A stretch of 64,000 nt of DNA from Sialis fuliginosa (GCA_961205875.1 OY540814.1:24682151-24746150); one strand, 5' to 3'; shown: positions 1 through 12,973, counted from the first letter of the stretch. The notes: generated by a model from the sequence alone, not told the origin. Program-made: numbers and translations.

Positions 1-487
1 TGGAATCAGCGTGTCAAAATCTATATAATGACATGTATAATACCTTAAAACTCGAGAAAAAAAAATTCGCGAAAAATCGAAAAAATTCAAAGGGGTATAC
101 CTTAAAAAAATGTCGATTTTTGACCAAAATTTTTTTGTCGGATTTTAAAGTATTATACATGTCATTATATAGATTTTGACACGCTGATTCCAAATCCGTC
201 AACTAAAATCAATTCCGACCACCCGTTCAAAAGTTATGGCCTTTTTTCTCCAAAAATTTGAAAAAACAAAAACTTTGAGAGGCTATATCTCGAGAACGGT
301 TTAAGATACAGACCTGCGGTTTGAAACAAACAACTTTTCACGTCATTTTCTACACAATAGACATACTTTTAACGAAATCAAAAATTCTAAATTTTTTAGT
401 GAAATTTCCTGCAGTGAACTTCAACTCGTCATACAAATATCGACTCAAATATAAAAAAATAAGATGTAGAATCATTTAGTTACTACA
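1..487 (+). mobile_element. right half of a long palindromic (foldback-like) element
   Basis: Positions 1-60 pair with about 140-195 as inverted arms (GAATCAGCGTGTCAAAATCT against its complement), centred near 100. The outer right arm ends near 487 at TAGTTACTAC. The complete relative lies at 36940-37612. It has no coding capacity; apparent reading frames across the arms are artefacts. Left end is cut by the window edge. Confidence 0.75.
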
Positions 488-1203
488 TAAATACATAAGA
501 ATTTATTTAAAAAAGTAAAAACTTGAACTAAAGCTGTTTCATAACTAGTTTTTTTTTGTTAATAGGAGGGGGAAGATTGACAAAATATAGTTCCATTTTA
601 AAATTTTCACGCCTCGCCACTGGAACTTACATACATAGGTAACTACATACTGCCAAAATCAAAACCCTTCTTTTTCATCTCTAATGCATTCACACATGAT
701 TTATTTTGATGCAGTTATCCAAACAAAGCATTTGTCTGATTGTTAGAAACAGTTGAAGAGGTCCTCAACAGATGGTGCAACAGTTCTTCTATAACTCAGA
801 TTACTAATGTGTTATTGAGATTTCCCATAGTTTTTATCAACGGACATTAATTCCAGTGTTATCTTTATAAAATATGTCGCTAGATGTCGTTGAACACTTT
901 CTAATCGTTTCCAAGAGTGTAATTTGAATAACTTAATAAATATCAAAGGCAAATGGATGCACCATAATGCACTCTATGCGAGTGTGTTGTTTTTATAAAT
1001 AAATTTAAAATAATATATGTACATATTTGTATTTATTCTCTATTCAGTAGCGTAGATAGAATTTTTGGCTCTGGTATAGAAATAAAAACCACGAAAACCC
1101 AATTTACAATTGTAAGTATCTAAAATAAAACAGAAGGTCCTGTTCTGTTTTAAATCAATTTAAATTTCAAAATTCCCCCCCTTATATGATATTTACATAT
1201 GTA
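488..1203. other. AT-rich DNA, nothing recognised
   Basis: No exon-like unit, repeat arm or RNA gene that I can support. Confidence 0.5.
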
Positions 1204-1398
1204 TTATATATATACATATTAATATTATAAATGCGAAAGTAACTCTGTCTATCTGTCTGTCTGTTTATCTTTTCACGACTAAACCACTGAATCGATTTTG
1301 CATCTTGAGGAAGGATATAGGCTACTTTGTATCCTGAAAAATTGATTAGATAAAAAATACAAATTCTACACGGACGAAGTCGCGGGTAACAGCTAGTA
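1204..1398 (+). repeat. Helitron/SINE-like lepidopteran repeat (family C)
   Basis: Begins near TTATAAATGCGAAAGT, has a CTGTCTGTCTG run and the phrase AAACCACTGAATCGATTTTG, and ends CGCGGGTAACAGCTAGT. Relatives at 30488-30640, 32302-32558, 58034-58240 (minus), 61155-61270, and a weaker one at 19262-19610. The CTAGT end resembles Helitron CTRR-T ends; a SINE origin is also possible. Confidence 0.65.
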
Positions 1399-3544
1399 TA
1401 GAATATATATAAGCTTCTGATTGAAGCAATTTCAACAGCTGAAATTGGTATCAATTAATTACAACTAATTTTTTTAAACTTTAAACCCCAAATGTAATGA
1501 TTTATAATATTTTACCACACCCTCCTTCCCCATAAGCAATTAATGGACACTCCTTAATAAATTATCAAATTAGTTAAAATTATATATTTTAAACTTTATA
1601 TAATATAATATGTACATTGTAATGTACCTATATTAATTTTCCTAATACGGTGAACATTTTGAACATACAAAAAATGCCATTATGTAGTGAAGCCGTTCCT
1701 GATTAGACAGCAATAATTAAAATTACCCACAACCCCCCTCTCCCCTCCCCATCAGTCCGATAGATCAATAGATGCCTCGTTTAATTATTTTGCATATCAT
1801 GTACACCAATCATGGAATAGACATGAGATATAAATTTTCTAGCTCTTTAATTACGAATAACTACGGCGCTATCGGATAGAAATATCTTATTACTTAAATA
1901 TATATTTGTCTGCGTTCAATAAATTAATTTTCTGCTTAGTCAGTTTTCGATACTTTTTTCAGAGCCGGTATTGTAGAATTTCACAAAAATGCAGTCCTGA
2001 GATTTCAATTAAAAGTCAGTACTTACTAAATATCAATAGTTGTTGCATGAGTAATTTTTTTCCGACTTGCGTCACATTTTTCTTTACTGACTGATACATA
2101 AGGAACACGTTGGTGAAAGTTTTATCCAAATCTTCCTGCCAAATTTCATCAAGACCAGTTCAGCGATTTAGCCGTGAAAAGGTAACAAACAGACAACATT
2201 TTTGGATGTATTGATATAATATCATATTTAAAGGTTGATTTCTCATTTTTTATCAAATAATACGGGGCCTTAAGATACGATAGATTATCCACTGTATCGT
2301 ATGCTGAAACATCTCGGGCCTAAAAATGACTAAATCCATATCTGCATGTCATTATAAAACAAAGTTAATATGAAAGCAAAATTCAATTTATCTGCAGCAT
2401 TAAATAAATATAGTAAAACGTGCAATTAACTAATCATACTGTTTATGGTAGATATATTAACTGAACAAAACACGTTCTTGTATACAGGTTGTCCAATTTA
2501 ACATGACTACCATTATTATTATTAGGGTTAAAAAGTTTATCAAATGAATTTATATTTAAGTAGTATTTTTTGGTCATTATTTTTTTTATTTTCTGTCATT
2601 TTATTTGTTTCTCAAATGGGGCATTCTATATTTTTTATATATAAGATTATAATGAATAAGTCAGGTGCGGATCTAAATTTACAATTGAGGGGGAGATCAT
2701 AGTCCATGAAATATCAAGTTATATTTATTAAAGATTCAAAATCATAATTTCCAATTAAACAAATTCAAAAGAAAAAAAATTGTAGTCACGTTAAACTGCA
2801 CACCCTGTAAACTTAAATGTAGATAATTACATATAGGTAGTAAAAATTTTCTGATCAAAAATTGAATGTCAATTAAAAAATAAATTGTGAAATTAAGAGA
2901 TAATTTTTTTAGTATATTTTAATTTAATTGATCTTTAACTTGAAATTAATTTCATTTTAATTATAAATGATTATCAACATCTATTAAGTTTTTAATTAAA
3001 TTTAATCTTTCTATTAAAATGTTATATAATTATAAGAAAATTAAATTCGAAGTCCCTTATATCCTCAGGCTATTTCTCATCCAACCAGTAATCCAATTGA
3101 AAGGAATTGTATGTAGTTTATTTATTCTGTTAACGACTGAAGAGTTAGTTAAAATGAAGCTTTCGTGGTACGTATTTATTTGGAAAAGAAAACATTTGTA
3201 AAAAAGTATTTTGTTGTAATACAAAATGAAATTTATACTTTCTCGTATTCATTTTATAGAATATAAAACTTCAAAATGGTACTTTGTAAACTTTTTTTCT
3301 TTAAATGAAACTGTTATAGTTGTGCTGAGAAAACATTCTACATTTTTATTTTACAGCAAAACTTTTATGTATTCAATAAAACTGTCGCAATTTCTATTTT
3401 TGTGTAGAAATTTCTGTTACATTCACTTTTATACTGTCATTGTATATTATGCGAATCGAATCATGTGTATTTGTGTCCCGTACCGTACTGTTACTAATAA
3501 AACAAGTAACTCTTTATTTAATCAATTCAATTACCAAATTCCGC
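1399..3544. other. AT-rich DNA with pyrimidine tracts, nothing recognised
   Basis: Contains C-rich tracts near 1177 and 1734-1752. Long AT-rich reading frames around 3019-3552 have no motif, splice support or gene-like composition. Confidence 0.5.
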
Positions 3545-3945
3545 AAATATAGATTTTTTCTTAAATTATTTTTTCTCCAGTAATGGATAAAGTAAAACCA
3601 GTAATGATCACGCAGATATGGACACTTGCTAATGATACTACGTCACAAAAGATATAAAAGAAGGAATCGTCAAATTTGAAACAATGTAAAGCAGTTTCTA
3701 TGATAATATAATAATTAATTAATTAATTATAATAATAATTAGTTTCAATGTCCTTCATTTTGACACCTAATGACCGAATGGCATCAAATCACGCTGTAAG
3801 ACAGTTAAATGTATATAGATTAATATTCAAAAATGGTAGTAATCAAATATTAACAAATATTTCTAATTCACTACATTTAATTAAAAAAAAGCCATTACTG
3901 TACCTTAATTTGTCATCTGTTACTTCAAAATTTCAAACTTAAAAA
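3545..3945 (+). repeat. MITE family B, partial copy
   Basis: Shares TGGACACTTGCTAATGAT, AATTTGAAACAATGTAAAG and the closing TACATTTAATTAA with the complete copy at 7748-8156. The terminal TIRs are missing. Confidence 0.6.
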
Positions 3946-4470
3946 AATTAATAAAAAGCTTTCAGATCAAAGCAGGCTAGGCCCTTAAACGACTTGAAAC
4001 AAAACCATATTGACTTTACATTATTTAATTTACAACCGGCAGTTGTTGGATTTTGTCCCAAAGCCAACTAGATGCGACCCTTAGGCGACCACAACTAGAC
4101 CCACCCGCCTGAGAGCGAGTGTGTGTCAGTATGTTAAGTGGAGTATACATACACAGACCTGATTTAAAAGCTTGCGGTTTAAAGCTGTTACAACCCGTAG
4201 ATCGGATTATATAAAGTGCGGGTTAGTTAAGATAGTTTAAATTTTGTTTGGTAAAAGATAGGTTAAACTTTACACCCTTTTTTAGTGTACAGTGCCAAAC
4301 AGAACACTTCGATGTCTGTCCGTCGTGTCACAGGCGATTTTTTCTGAAACTATTTGACGTAAAAATTTGAAATTTTTAATTCTGGGTGTTAATTTCATAA
4401 TTGGGAAATGGAAAAAAAATCAAAAACCATCACTAAACTGGAAACGGATGTTTACTGATGTTAATTTTTA
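3946..4470. other. unique-looking sequence, nothing recognised
   Basis: The stretch 4035-4205 is more GC-rich than its surroundings but shows no reading frame or splice sites that I can support. Confidence 0.4.
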
Positions 4471-4740
4471 AATTTTTCGAATTATTTTTGAAACGGTGCG
4501 AAGTAGAAAAAAATGTTTTAGATTAAAGTTATAGAAAATACTCTTATCTATAATTTATGTTCTGTTCATTTTTCCCCCCAAAATTTTTTTTAGGAAATAA
4601 TCGATTTTCTTATATTTTTTAATTTTTCGAAGTATTTTTTTAAACGGTAAATCTTAGAAAAAAATGTTTTAGATACAAGTTATAGAGAATATTATTATCT
4701 TTAATTTATGCCCTATTATTTTTTTTGTATATTTATTGAA
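4471..4740 (+). repeat. two degenerate copies of a ~150-bp repeat
   Basis: Copies begin AATTTTTCGA at 4471 and about 4620; both contain AGAAAAAAATGTTTTAGAT and end near TAATTTATG. Fragments recur at 22920-22975 and 39860-39905. Confidence 0.55.
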
Positions 4741-5697
4741 TTGACTAAAAAATTAAAATAGCTGAAGGCGGTTACGAAGGTCTTCGGGCATTAGATAGTA
4801 TTAAAGATAATGGTGTAAGCTATATTTAAAAAAAAAAAACTGGAGTGTCCTCGATCGCCCCAAACTGACATATTAACTATTCAACTTATTTGTTAAATTT
4901 TCAATTTAAATTTCTTAATAATAACCGAAGGAGGTTACGAAGGTCTTCGGGCATTAGATAGTCTTAAAGATAATGGTGTAAGCTATATTATAAAAAAAAC
5001 TGGAGTCTCCTCGATCGCACCAAGCTGACATATGAACTATTCAACTTATTTGTTAAATTTTCAATTTAAATTTCTTAATAATAGCCGAAGGAGGTTACGA
5101 AGGTCTTCGGGCATTAGATAGTCTTAAAGATAATGGTGTAAGCTATATTTTAAAAAAAAAACTGGAGTCTCCTCGATCGCACCAAGCTGACATATTAACT
5201 ATTCAACTTATTTGTTAAATTTTCAATTTAAATTTCTTAATAATAGCCGAAGGAGCATACGAAGGTATTCGGGCATTAGATAGTCTTAAAGATAATGGTG
5301 TAAGCTATATTTAAAAAAAAAAAAAAACTGGAGTCTCCTCGATCGCCCCAAGCTGACATATTAACTATTCAACTTATTTGTTAAATTTTCAATTTAAATT
5401 TCTTAATAATTGCCGAAGGAGGTTACGAAGGTCTTCGGGCATTAGATAGTCTTAAAGATAATGGTGTAAGCTATATTTAAAAAAAACTGGAGTCTCTTCG
5501 ATCGCCCCAAGCTGACATATTAACTATTCAACTTATTTGTTAAATTTTCAATTTAAATTTCTTAATAATAGCCGAAGGCGGTTACGAAGGTCTTCGGGCA
5601 TTAGATAGTCTTAAAGATAATGGTGTAAGCTATATTTAAAAAAAACTGGAGTCTCCTCGATCGCGCCAAGCTGACATATTAACTATTCAACTTATTT
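4741..5697 (+). repeat. tandem array, six copies of a ~160-bp unit with a coding-like core
   Basis: Unit anchors (GAAGG..GTTACGAAGG) fall at 4764, 4927, 5087, 5249, 5415 and 5574. Spacing is 159-166 bp, varying mainly through an A-run of 6 to 14. Every unit can be read as GGYEGLRALDSLKDNG with conservative or silent changes (L to I, GGC/GGA). In the second unit the frame runs on through the A-run to IIKKTGVSSIAPS. The spacer is nearly as conserved as the core, so recent tandem duplication explains most of the similarity. No parent gene recognised. Confidence 0.85.
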
Positions 5698-6277
5698 GTC
5701 AAAATGACATTTAAAACGCCAAAATGACATTTAAAACGTCAAAATGACATTTAATATATCCAATCAAATATCAATTTAGAAGAACAAAACACGAATTTTT
5801 AAAATAAATTAAGATAAATCTTTGTAAGGGAATATTTTACAACAAACGTAGTAGACCCATATTATAGGAAATTTAATTCTCTACAAAAAATATTCTATAA
5901 AATTTTCTCGTAAAATGTGTCGTTCTTGAGATATCTTAAAAAAAGAAATATTTTGGGGTGTCACCCCTCTCCCTTACACACGATTTTGATGATTTTGAAA
6001 TGGGACCGTCCTCAAACCAAACCCAACCATCCGACCAAGTTTCAATAATATCGGTTTACTGGTTCATGAGTTATGCGTGTGACAAGGATTCAGGGGACGG
6101 ACGGACGGACAGACGGACGGACACACGGACAGACAGACAGACACGGAACGAAAAGTGTTTGTCTTGACGTGAAACGGATAAATCAATTTAAAATTTTGAA
6201 ATTGGAGAACTTTTTTTTTGTCTCAATCTGAAACGATCACATAGCTTCTCGTATCTTCGATATTGCGAGGAAGCAAT
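5698..6277 (+). repeat. interspersed repeat family A, long copy
   Basis: Starts with three copies of a 20-bp unit (TCAAAATGACATTTAAAACG), contains a GGACGGACGGAC run (6098-6125) and the phrase CGGAACGAAAAGTGTTTGTC, and ends ATATTGCGAGGAAGCAAT. Other copies: 11021-11609, 26838-27258, 53779-54491 and, reversed, 62461-62706. No ORF; class unknown. Confidence 0.8.
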
Positions 6278-7057
6278 TAAATTAATTTTAATAATATGTT
6301 TGAATAATCTAGTTACCTATGAAATTAAATGCATTTTTTCTTACAAAAATAAATATATAAAACGTGTTGAACTGTTGAAATATCAAACAAATAAGAAACC
6401 ATTGACAAAACAACATTTTTTTTAAACAGGAAAACTATTATAACGTAATAAAAACGTTTGAAATAAAATCACAGAATAGAATTAAATATATCTCGAACAT
6501 TAACAGAAACAACAATTAATGTAATGTAGTTAATTATGTATATTCAATTTCTTAGCAGAAAGTGTTAACTTATGTATAAAAAAGTCTTGTGCCGACCAGG
6601 GCAGTTTATTTTTTATTGCTATGAGAGAAAATTGGGGAAGGTAGGGGGAGAGGGGGGGGGGGTATTTCAAACCTTATCCCAGTTCTGGTACGTACACAGA
6701 AAGACATGGGTCGTATACAAGAGACACGCTGAAAGATTGATCACCAATGCGTTGGAAACTGGAGACCCAAGCTCTGCCTTGTCGTGTTCTTTACTTTCCT
6801 ACCAACGTGTCCCTGTTGTCCCGGCCGTAACCGATGTGTACACATGTCGTACGTGTGTGTGTGTGTGTGTGGCAATGGCGTCACCTCAAGGGGATTAAAG
6901 GGATTATGTGATTAGTTGTTGAGAAAAGTGTTTTGTATATAAGTAATTGGTGACCTGGATTATTTTTATCGACGCCTTTTTTTATTTTGAACGAAAATAC
7001 ACGACTTTTAAATGTTCTTTAGATAATTTATGTTTTGTGAATCAAGACTTTGTAATT
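6278..7057. other. no gene; G-run and GT microsatellite
   Basis: A G-run lies near 6650-6661 and (GT)n at 6853-6870. The reading frame spanning them owes its length to these simple repeats. Confidence 0.5.
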
Positions 7058-7212
7058 TGATGTAAAACTACGTCTTCCATGGTCGTGCTAAGGGGTAACC
7101 TCGGGGGCAGGAATGCAACGAAAATATGTCACGCTTTGAAAGTTTATATTTCCGGAACTAATAATCGTAGAGCAATAAATAGAACGCTAATACATAGCTT
7201 TTATAATCCCGT
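7058..7212 (+). repeat. dispersed repeat, inverted partner at 60372-60535
   Basis: Shares TAGGGGTAACCTCGGG-like sequence, AATATGTCAC, AACTAATAATCG and AGAGCAATA with the reverse complement of 60372-60535. No coding capacity. Confidence 0.7.
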
Positions 7213-7747
7213 TTATAATAAAATGAAAATTGTTTAAAATGGACAAATATTTTTAAAATTATTATTAGTATTTTTTCATGCGATGGACATCTTCATAGGT
7301 TAAATACATTATTAAAAAAAAAAAAAACACTAATATTTTTTATAAAATTAAGAGTCCTCTTAACTTTAGAAGCCATTAATACATTATTTTATATTTACTT
7401 GTGAAATAGGATATACAAACTTTGAGGCTTTCATGGTGTTCTTGATATGAATCTTGGCTTCTAGATATAAGCCAAAATTCATGTAAATATCTATTTTTGT
7501 CTATTTTCACTAAGCATTAAAAAAAAACTAAAAATGGTGGTCATCTTTCATTTCTGAAAAGCTCAGTTAGAGAGGGTCATTCCTCCCCCTCCATCAATTA
7601 TAGAACTAAAAAAATCTTCAATAATGAAAAACTATAAACCGCCCAAGAAATTTCAAATAATTAGTTTCATCAAAATCGGTTCAGTAGTTTTTGTGTCATT
7701 ACATTAAACATAAATAGAGCCTATATATTTATATATATGTATATAAG

Positions 7748-8156
7748 TAAAGTTCTGGTACCAGTCTTGGTCGTTTTAAGAGCAAGGTATACTATTTTTT
7801 GGGATTCATGGGTTTCTTTTTTTTAATTCACATGAGCTTTTTATTTTGTTTAGGTTTTTTCTCCATTAATTGACAAAGTAATGGGCATCCAGTGATGGAC
7901 ACTTGCTAATGATTACAAAATGATAAGTACTACAGCACAAAAGTTATAAATTAAATAATCATAAAATTTGAAACAATGTAATAATTAATAAATCGATTAC
8001 ATTTTGACATCCATTGGCCGATTGTCATCAAAATAAGCTTCATTATGATTCAGTTATGGCAGTAATAAAATATCAGCAAATATTTCTTATTAAGTACATT
8101 TAATTAAACAAGTGTCCAACGCTGGGGTACTGTCCAAGACTGGTGCCAGTACCTTA
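7748..8156 (+). mobile_element. MITE family B, complete copy
   Basis: Left end TAAAGTTCTGGTACCAGTCT and right end AGACTGGTGCCAGTACCTTA are imperfect terminal inverted repeats of about 20 bp. Internally AT-rich and noncoding, about 409 bp. Related copies: 3545-3945, 16119-16535, 28582-28722, 56140-56466 and 61310-61758. Confidence 0.75.
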
Positions 8157-9122
8157 TATTGATAAGGGCCTGCAAACTATGACTGTTTTGGGCTTCGTCT
8201 CACCTGATTGCAGATATTGTAAACTTTCTATTTACAATTTAAAAAATACCGCTACCAATAAATTGCATATCTTGCACTTAAAATCAATAAATAATTACCT
8301 TGCAAAGTTGGAAACGTCCACGCCCATGCTGGTTTTTGCGAGTCCGTGTTGTTGGTAACAGTTAGTTGAAAGTTTTTGTGACCGCCCGAAGCGGCGTATA
8401 ACTAATTTGATAATTTCTGACGGAAGGTACTTTGGCTTGACATTTTTTGTTTGTAAATGTGTGTGCATTATCTGGATGATTGAAAAGTTAACTCAAGGAT
8501 GTTAAAAGATAAGGGAAACGATTCTGGTAAAGATGACCGTGAAATTTTTGAAAAAGATTAAATTGTTTACAGGAAAAGTAAATTTTAAATGGCATATTTG
8601 TGTATTTTTGATGATTGATTTGGGTTTTTGAGTATATTATATTTTCTATGATTGTAGGACATTTTTACAATATCAAGTAAGGTGACGAGACTTTTGGTCT
8701 CAATCTCGTAGTGGGCATCATAACCGACAGTTTCGTTTTGTAAAAATTGAAGGCAGTCTCGTGTGGTGCTCTATCAATACATTTTATTAAAAATAAACAA
8801 CTTTTAGAATTAATTATATATATATATAGAAAATAACTTATTGTTATTCGTTTTGGTATTTGAAATTCCATTGAAATTACGACATTCTTTTTGCATTTAT
8901 AAATTTTTACCAAGAATGTTAGTAAAGTATACTTATACATTATTCTACGAACTGATAAAAATATTTTGTATTTATTTATTTAGGTATCAAAAACTATTAA
9001 TATTAACATATTATAAAAAATTACCGTTTCAAAAATATGAAGAAAAATAACATGTGGTTTTCTTTAAAATAAAGTTTGGGGTATTTTTTTTTTCAAAAAA
9101 GTGCGGATACTACAAAACCCCC
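8157..9122. other. AT-rich DNA, nothing recognised
   Basis: No supported exon or repeat. Confidence 0.45.
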
Positions 9123-9750
9123 ATCTCCCAAACTGCTTATTAAATATACTTAAGTTGCACTATAAATTGGTTCCGCACCCACCGTATCCTCCTGATTTTG
9201 CCCCCAGCGACTTCTACCTTTTTCGATAATTGAAAATGTGGCTCTCTGGCAAAAGATTTGACTCTAATGAAGAGGTCGAGTTGGAAACAAACGCCTATTT
9301 TGAGGGACTTGACGTGAACCACTATAAGACCGGTATCGAAATGTTAGAGGACCGTTGGAACAAGTGCATTACTCTAAATCAGCGGTCGGGAAACTTTTTT
9401 AACCATTACCCCAATTTTTTTTTTGCGTATGTCGATATTACCCCCTCATTTTGAAAAGGAGACAATCAATGTAAATTTAAATTAAACATTATTTATTGAA
9501 TTAATTTACAAGGAAAATAAAAAAAGTTGCATGAAAATAGTAAGTATGTAATAGACAAACAAAATAAAATTTTCATATTGGAATAAACAAAAATTAATTT
9601 AAAACTTTCATTTTTACCCCATTTGGGGTAATTTACCCCGGTTCCCCGACCGCTGCTCTATATCGAAGAATATAATTTAATTTTAAAAATCGTTTTTTCA
9701 TTGTTAGGCTAAAGACTTTTCAGCCCATTTAGTACACACGGTATATTATA
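9123..9750 (+). pseudogene. mariner transposase remnant, split by a MITE
   Basis: Frame from 9170 reads HPPYPPDFAPSDFYLF, the motif around the last catalytic aspartate of mariner transposases. It then has an in-frame stop at 9227-9229 and resumes KMWLSGKRFDSNEEV and later RWNKCITLN. The MITE at 9380-9655 cuts the gene here; beyond it the frame goes on with YIEE, as expected near a mariner C terminus, and a possible terminal repeat (ttttcagccca) follows at 9718. The N-terminal half and first two catalytic acids are absent. Inactive. Confidence 0.75.
9380..9655 (+). mobile_element. hAT-type MITE inserted in the mariner remnant
   Basis: Ends CAGCGGTCGGG and CCCCGACCGCTG are inverted repeats. 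Flanks CTCTAAAT (9372-9379) and CTCTATAT (9656-9663) are an 8-bp target duplication with one change, the hAT length. 276 bp, noncoding. Confidence 0.85.
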
Positions 9751-11020
9751 ATGTCTATGGCAAATAACAGGTTATTAGAGCGGACATATTTTAGTTTGGG
9801 CTGTCAATGGGTTATCATCAAAGTGTTGTGTGTAATTAGTTCCAAACGCCGAACCGTTTTCCAAATTAGATCACAGTATATGTTTATATTATATTTATCT
9901 TTATAATTATATTTTATTAAATCTGTGTGCAGTAAAATTCATTTAAGCTGTCCTAGAACAAAAAATTTGCATATTTTTTGTAGTTATTTTATTTTTGTAT
10001 GGCAAAATATTAAAAAATAAGTGGCATACAGCAAATTTGGGAGGGGTGATCACTGCTTCTCGTCACTAGATCAACTGAAATAAAAAAAAACAAAAGGGAT
10101 CAATAGCTAATGACATACTGCTCCGGATGAACAAAGGAATTTGAAAATTTTTGAATTTTCACAAAATGGCGGATATTGAAAGTCAAAGTTCTTTATTCGA
10201 CTAAAATTTCACTCGCATTTTCGGCTATAAAAAAATAATAATCCTCCAAAAAAATCCTTCGTCCATCCGGAGGACAATTATGTATAGAATAAGTGAGAAA
10301 AATTTCAAATCGATCGGCAAATCGAGAAAAACGCGTTTAAAGTTTTGAGTACGATTTGCATGCAGATAAAAAATTTATTTTGGAACTTACACTGAATCGT
10401 CTATGGACAGGACATTTGTCTGAAATTTTCAGAGAATACTTTTGAAATATTTTACTTTGAGAAAATGCAAAAAAAAAGATTTTTTTCAAAATTATAATTG
10501 GGTCTGCCCCCTTAAATTTTAACTATTTCTCGTGCCAATCAGATACCTGCCGTACATCCTAAACTAAAGGTAAACATCATATATCTATAGTAAATAGTTT
10601 AGATTACGTTAGAGATATAAATAGCAAAAATAGAACGTTCCTAAATGCAATCGGACGTAAGTAAATATTATTCGACTGTCACATGAAGACTTTGTTGTTT
10701 TTATTTCTCCCATGCACACACGTTTGTGTGTGTGTTGTTTTTCTGTCTCCAGAGACACAGCCACCCTCGTGTGTAGGTATGTGTTATGCGTGTGACGGAA
10801 TGCTACAGACCTTGCACAAAAAAATATGCATGTGTGAAGAGGACCAACAACCACTTCCTCTCCAGAACACGTTGTAGTGTTGGTGATTTTTTCGCGAGCC
10901 GGACACAGGGGTGTACATAAAGTAAAGTTAATATTACGCAATTTCAAATCATCACATTTTTGTTAAAAATAATCGTGTCAATTCAAAATTTATTTCGATA
11001 TGGAAAATATATAAAATATT
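9751..11020. other. no gene recognised
   Basis: 10130-10330 resembles generic interspersed repeat text but has no partner in the window that I could align. Microsatellite-like GT near 10720-10738. Confidence 0.4.
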
Positions 11021-11609
11021 AGTTCGAAATTTTTCTTAAAATGCACAATTTCAATCTAAATCTAAATTTTTGCAAACGTCAAAATGACATTTAAAACGCC
11101 AAAATTACATTTAGAACGTCAAAATGACATTTAATATGTCAATTTAGAAAAACAAAACACGAATTTTTAAAATAAACTGAGATAAATCTATATAAGGGAA
11201 TATTTTACAACAAACGTTGTAGATCCATATTATAGGAAATTTAATGCTCTACAAAAAATATTCTATAAAATTTTCACGTAACATGTGTCTTTATTGAGAT
11301 ATCTTGAAAAAATAAATATTTTGGAATGTCACCCTTCCCCCTTACATACGATTTTGATGATATTGAAATAGGACCGTCCTCAAGCCAGACCCAACCATCC
11401 GACCAAGTTTCAACAATATCAGTTCAGTGGTTCATGAGTTATGCGTGTGACAAGGATTCAGGGGACAGACAGACACGGAACGAAAAGTGTTTGTCTTTAC
11501 GTGAAACGGAAAGATCAATTTAAAATTTTGAAATCGGAGAACATTTTTTTTTCTCAATCTGAAACGATCACAAAGCTTCTCGTATCTTCGATATTGCGAG
11601 GAAGCAATA
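11021..11609 (+). repeat. interspersed repeat family A, second long copy
   Basis: Aligns with 53779-54491 from AGTTC.AAATTTTTCTTAAAA onward and ends ATATTGCGAGGAAGCAAT like the copy at 5698-6277. Confidence 0.8.
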
Positions 11610-11852
11610 CAAAGATACATTTCGTTATATTTGAAAATTAATGCATTCCATAAAATTACTACCTATAGTGTGCGTAAAATAGCTATGTGTAAGTTTTTCT
11701 GCTTTTATAGCTATAATTCTAATAACATAAATACTTGGGCAATAACATATTCTCGCCGAGTCATCAGTATTAGGTGATTACCGAAAAAACCTTTTAGTTT
11801 GAAAAAGTTTGAAGACGAAACAAAAAACGTAATAAAATAAAATCAGTGTAAC

Positions 11853-11978
11853 CAAGCTGTCCACTTTCTGGAAAGTCAGGGAAGCCTAAAGTGGTCAGGG
11901 AAAGTCAGGGAATTTATTTAAAATTCTGATCATGAAAAAGTAAGGGAATTTTATTTCCCAAAACCAGTGGACACCCTG
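11853..11978 (+). mobile_element. 126-bp TIR mini-element
   Basis: Ends CAAGCTGTCCACTTTCTGG and CCAGTGGACACCCTG are inverted repeats; the middle repeats AAAGTCAGGGAA. Both sides carry TAATAAAATAA at different distances, so the exact boundary is uncertain. Confidence 0.55.
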
Positions 11979-12618
11979 TAATAAAATAAGAATAACACAT
12001 ATTATTATAATTAAAACCATTGTATCATGTTTTGTTTTTATTTACAGTAGCACATCTCTTGTCATTATTATACAGTTGAACAAAACTTCGTGATGATGAT
12101 CAAGATAATAAATTCTTAGAGAAATTAATTTCACGATTAAGTAAAAACAGAACGAGAAATAATTTACGATTAGCGTTACGAACGTAAGCGAGAATATTTT
12201 TACGAGCACATAAATTTTAATACTTTTAAATTAATTATACATGTGAAAACAAACCTATAATTAGCGAGTTATTAACATAAACATGACGGCGCGGACGGGA
12301 AACTTCACCAATTTCACACACTCGTAGGGATGTACAAAGTATGTGCATATTAATATTATACAGGATGAACACAAAAAAAACTGCGGGTTAAAATCTTAAT
12401 TTTGTAGAAAAAAAATCATATAATTTTAAAAAAAGGAACGCCAGTTAATAATGTATGAGAGAAGGGGGTCTGTAAAATTTTACGAACCCTTGCATAGGGA
12501 AGGGGGTTCAAAGCGTTATGTACATTAGTTTTATTTACTTTAACTTAATGCTTTTTAAAGAAAAAATAACTTTTTTTCACTCTCTATTAAATTTAATGGT
12601 TGTTTTCTTTTTCTTATA

Positions 12619-12973
12619 CAGTGTATTCCAAATTGATTAAGACATAGGAAATTTAACATGGGTACAATTAGAAGTGTTGTAGTAACCTTTGGTCAAAAAC
12701 GATGTGTCATTGGTGCAATTTGAAATACCGCCTCGAAACTAACTGATAAATTTTAAATTAATCAACAGTATTTTGTTTTCAACTTCATTAAAAAATAAAA
12801 TACAATAATGAAATTAAAGTAAGCATCCTAGATAAAATTATAATATTAAATTTTGTGGCGGCATTTCAAAATGCACCAATCACACATCGTTAAATTTGAC
12901 CAATGGTTACTACAACATTTCTAATTGTCCCCATGTTAAATTTCCTATGTCTTAATCAACTTGAAATACACTG
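12619..12973 (+). mobile_element. MITE with ~115-bp terminal inverted repeats and TA flanks
   Basis: Left arm CAGTGTATTCC... pairs with right arm ...AATACACTG over about 115 bp (shared GATTAAGACATAGGAAATTT). TA on both sides (12617-12618, 12974-12975) suggests Tc1/mariner-type mobilisation. Noncoding. Confidence 0.8.

Noticed and set aside
14-202. frames repeated at the window start and at 37204-37449
   Set aside because: Both are readings of the palindromic element's arms.
3019-3552. AT-rich + strand reading frames
   Set aside because: Composition of translated AT-rich DNA (K, N, F, I, Y), with no motif and no promoter or splice support.
6572-6898. 108-codon + strand reading frame
   Set aside because: Its length depends on a G run and a GT microsatellite; no motif, splice sites or signal.
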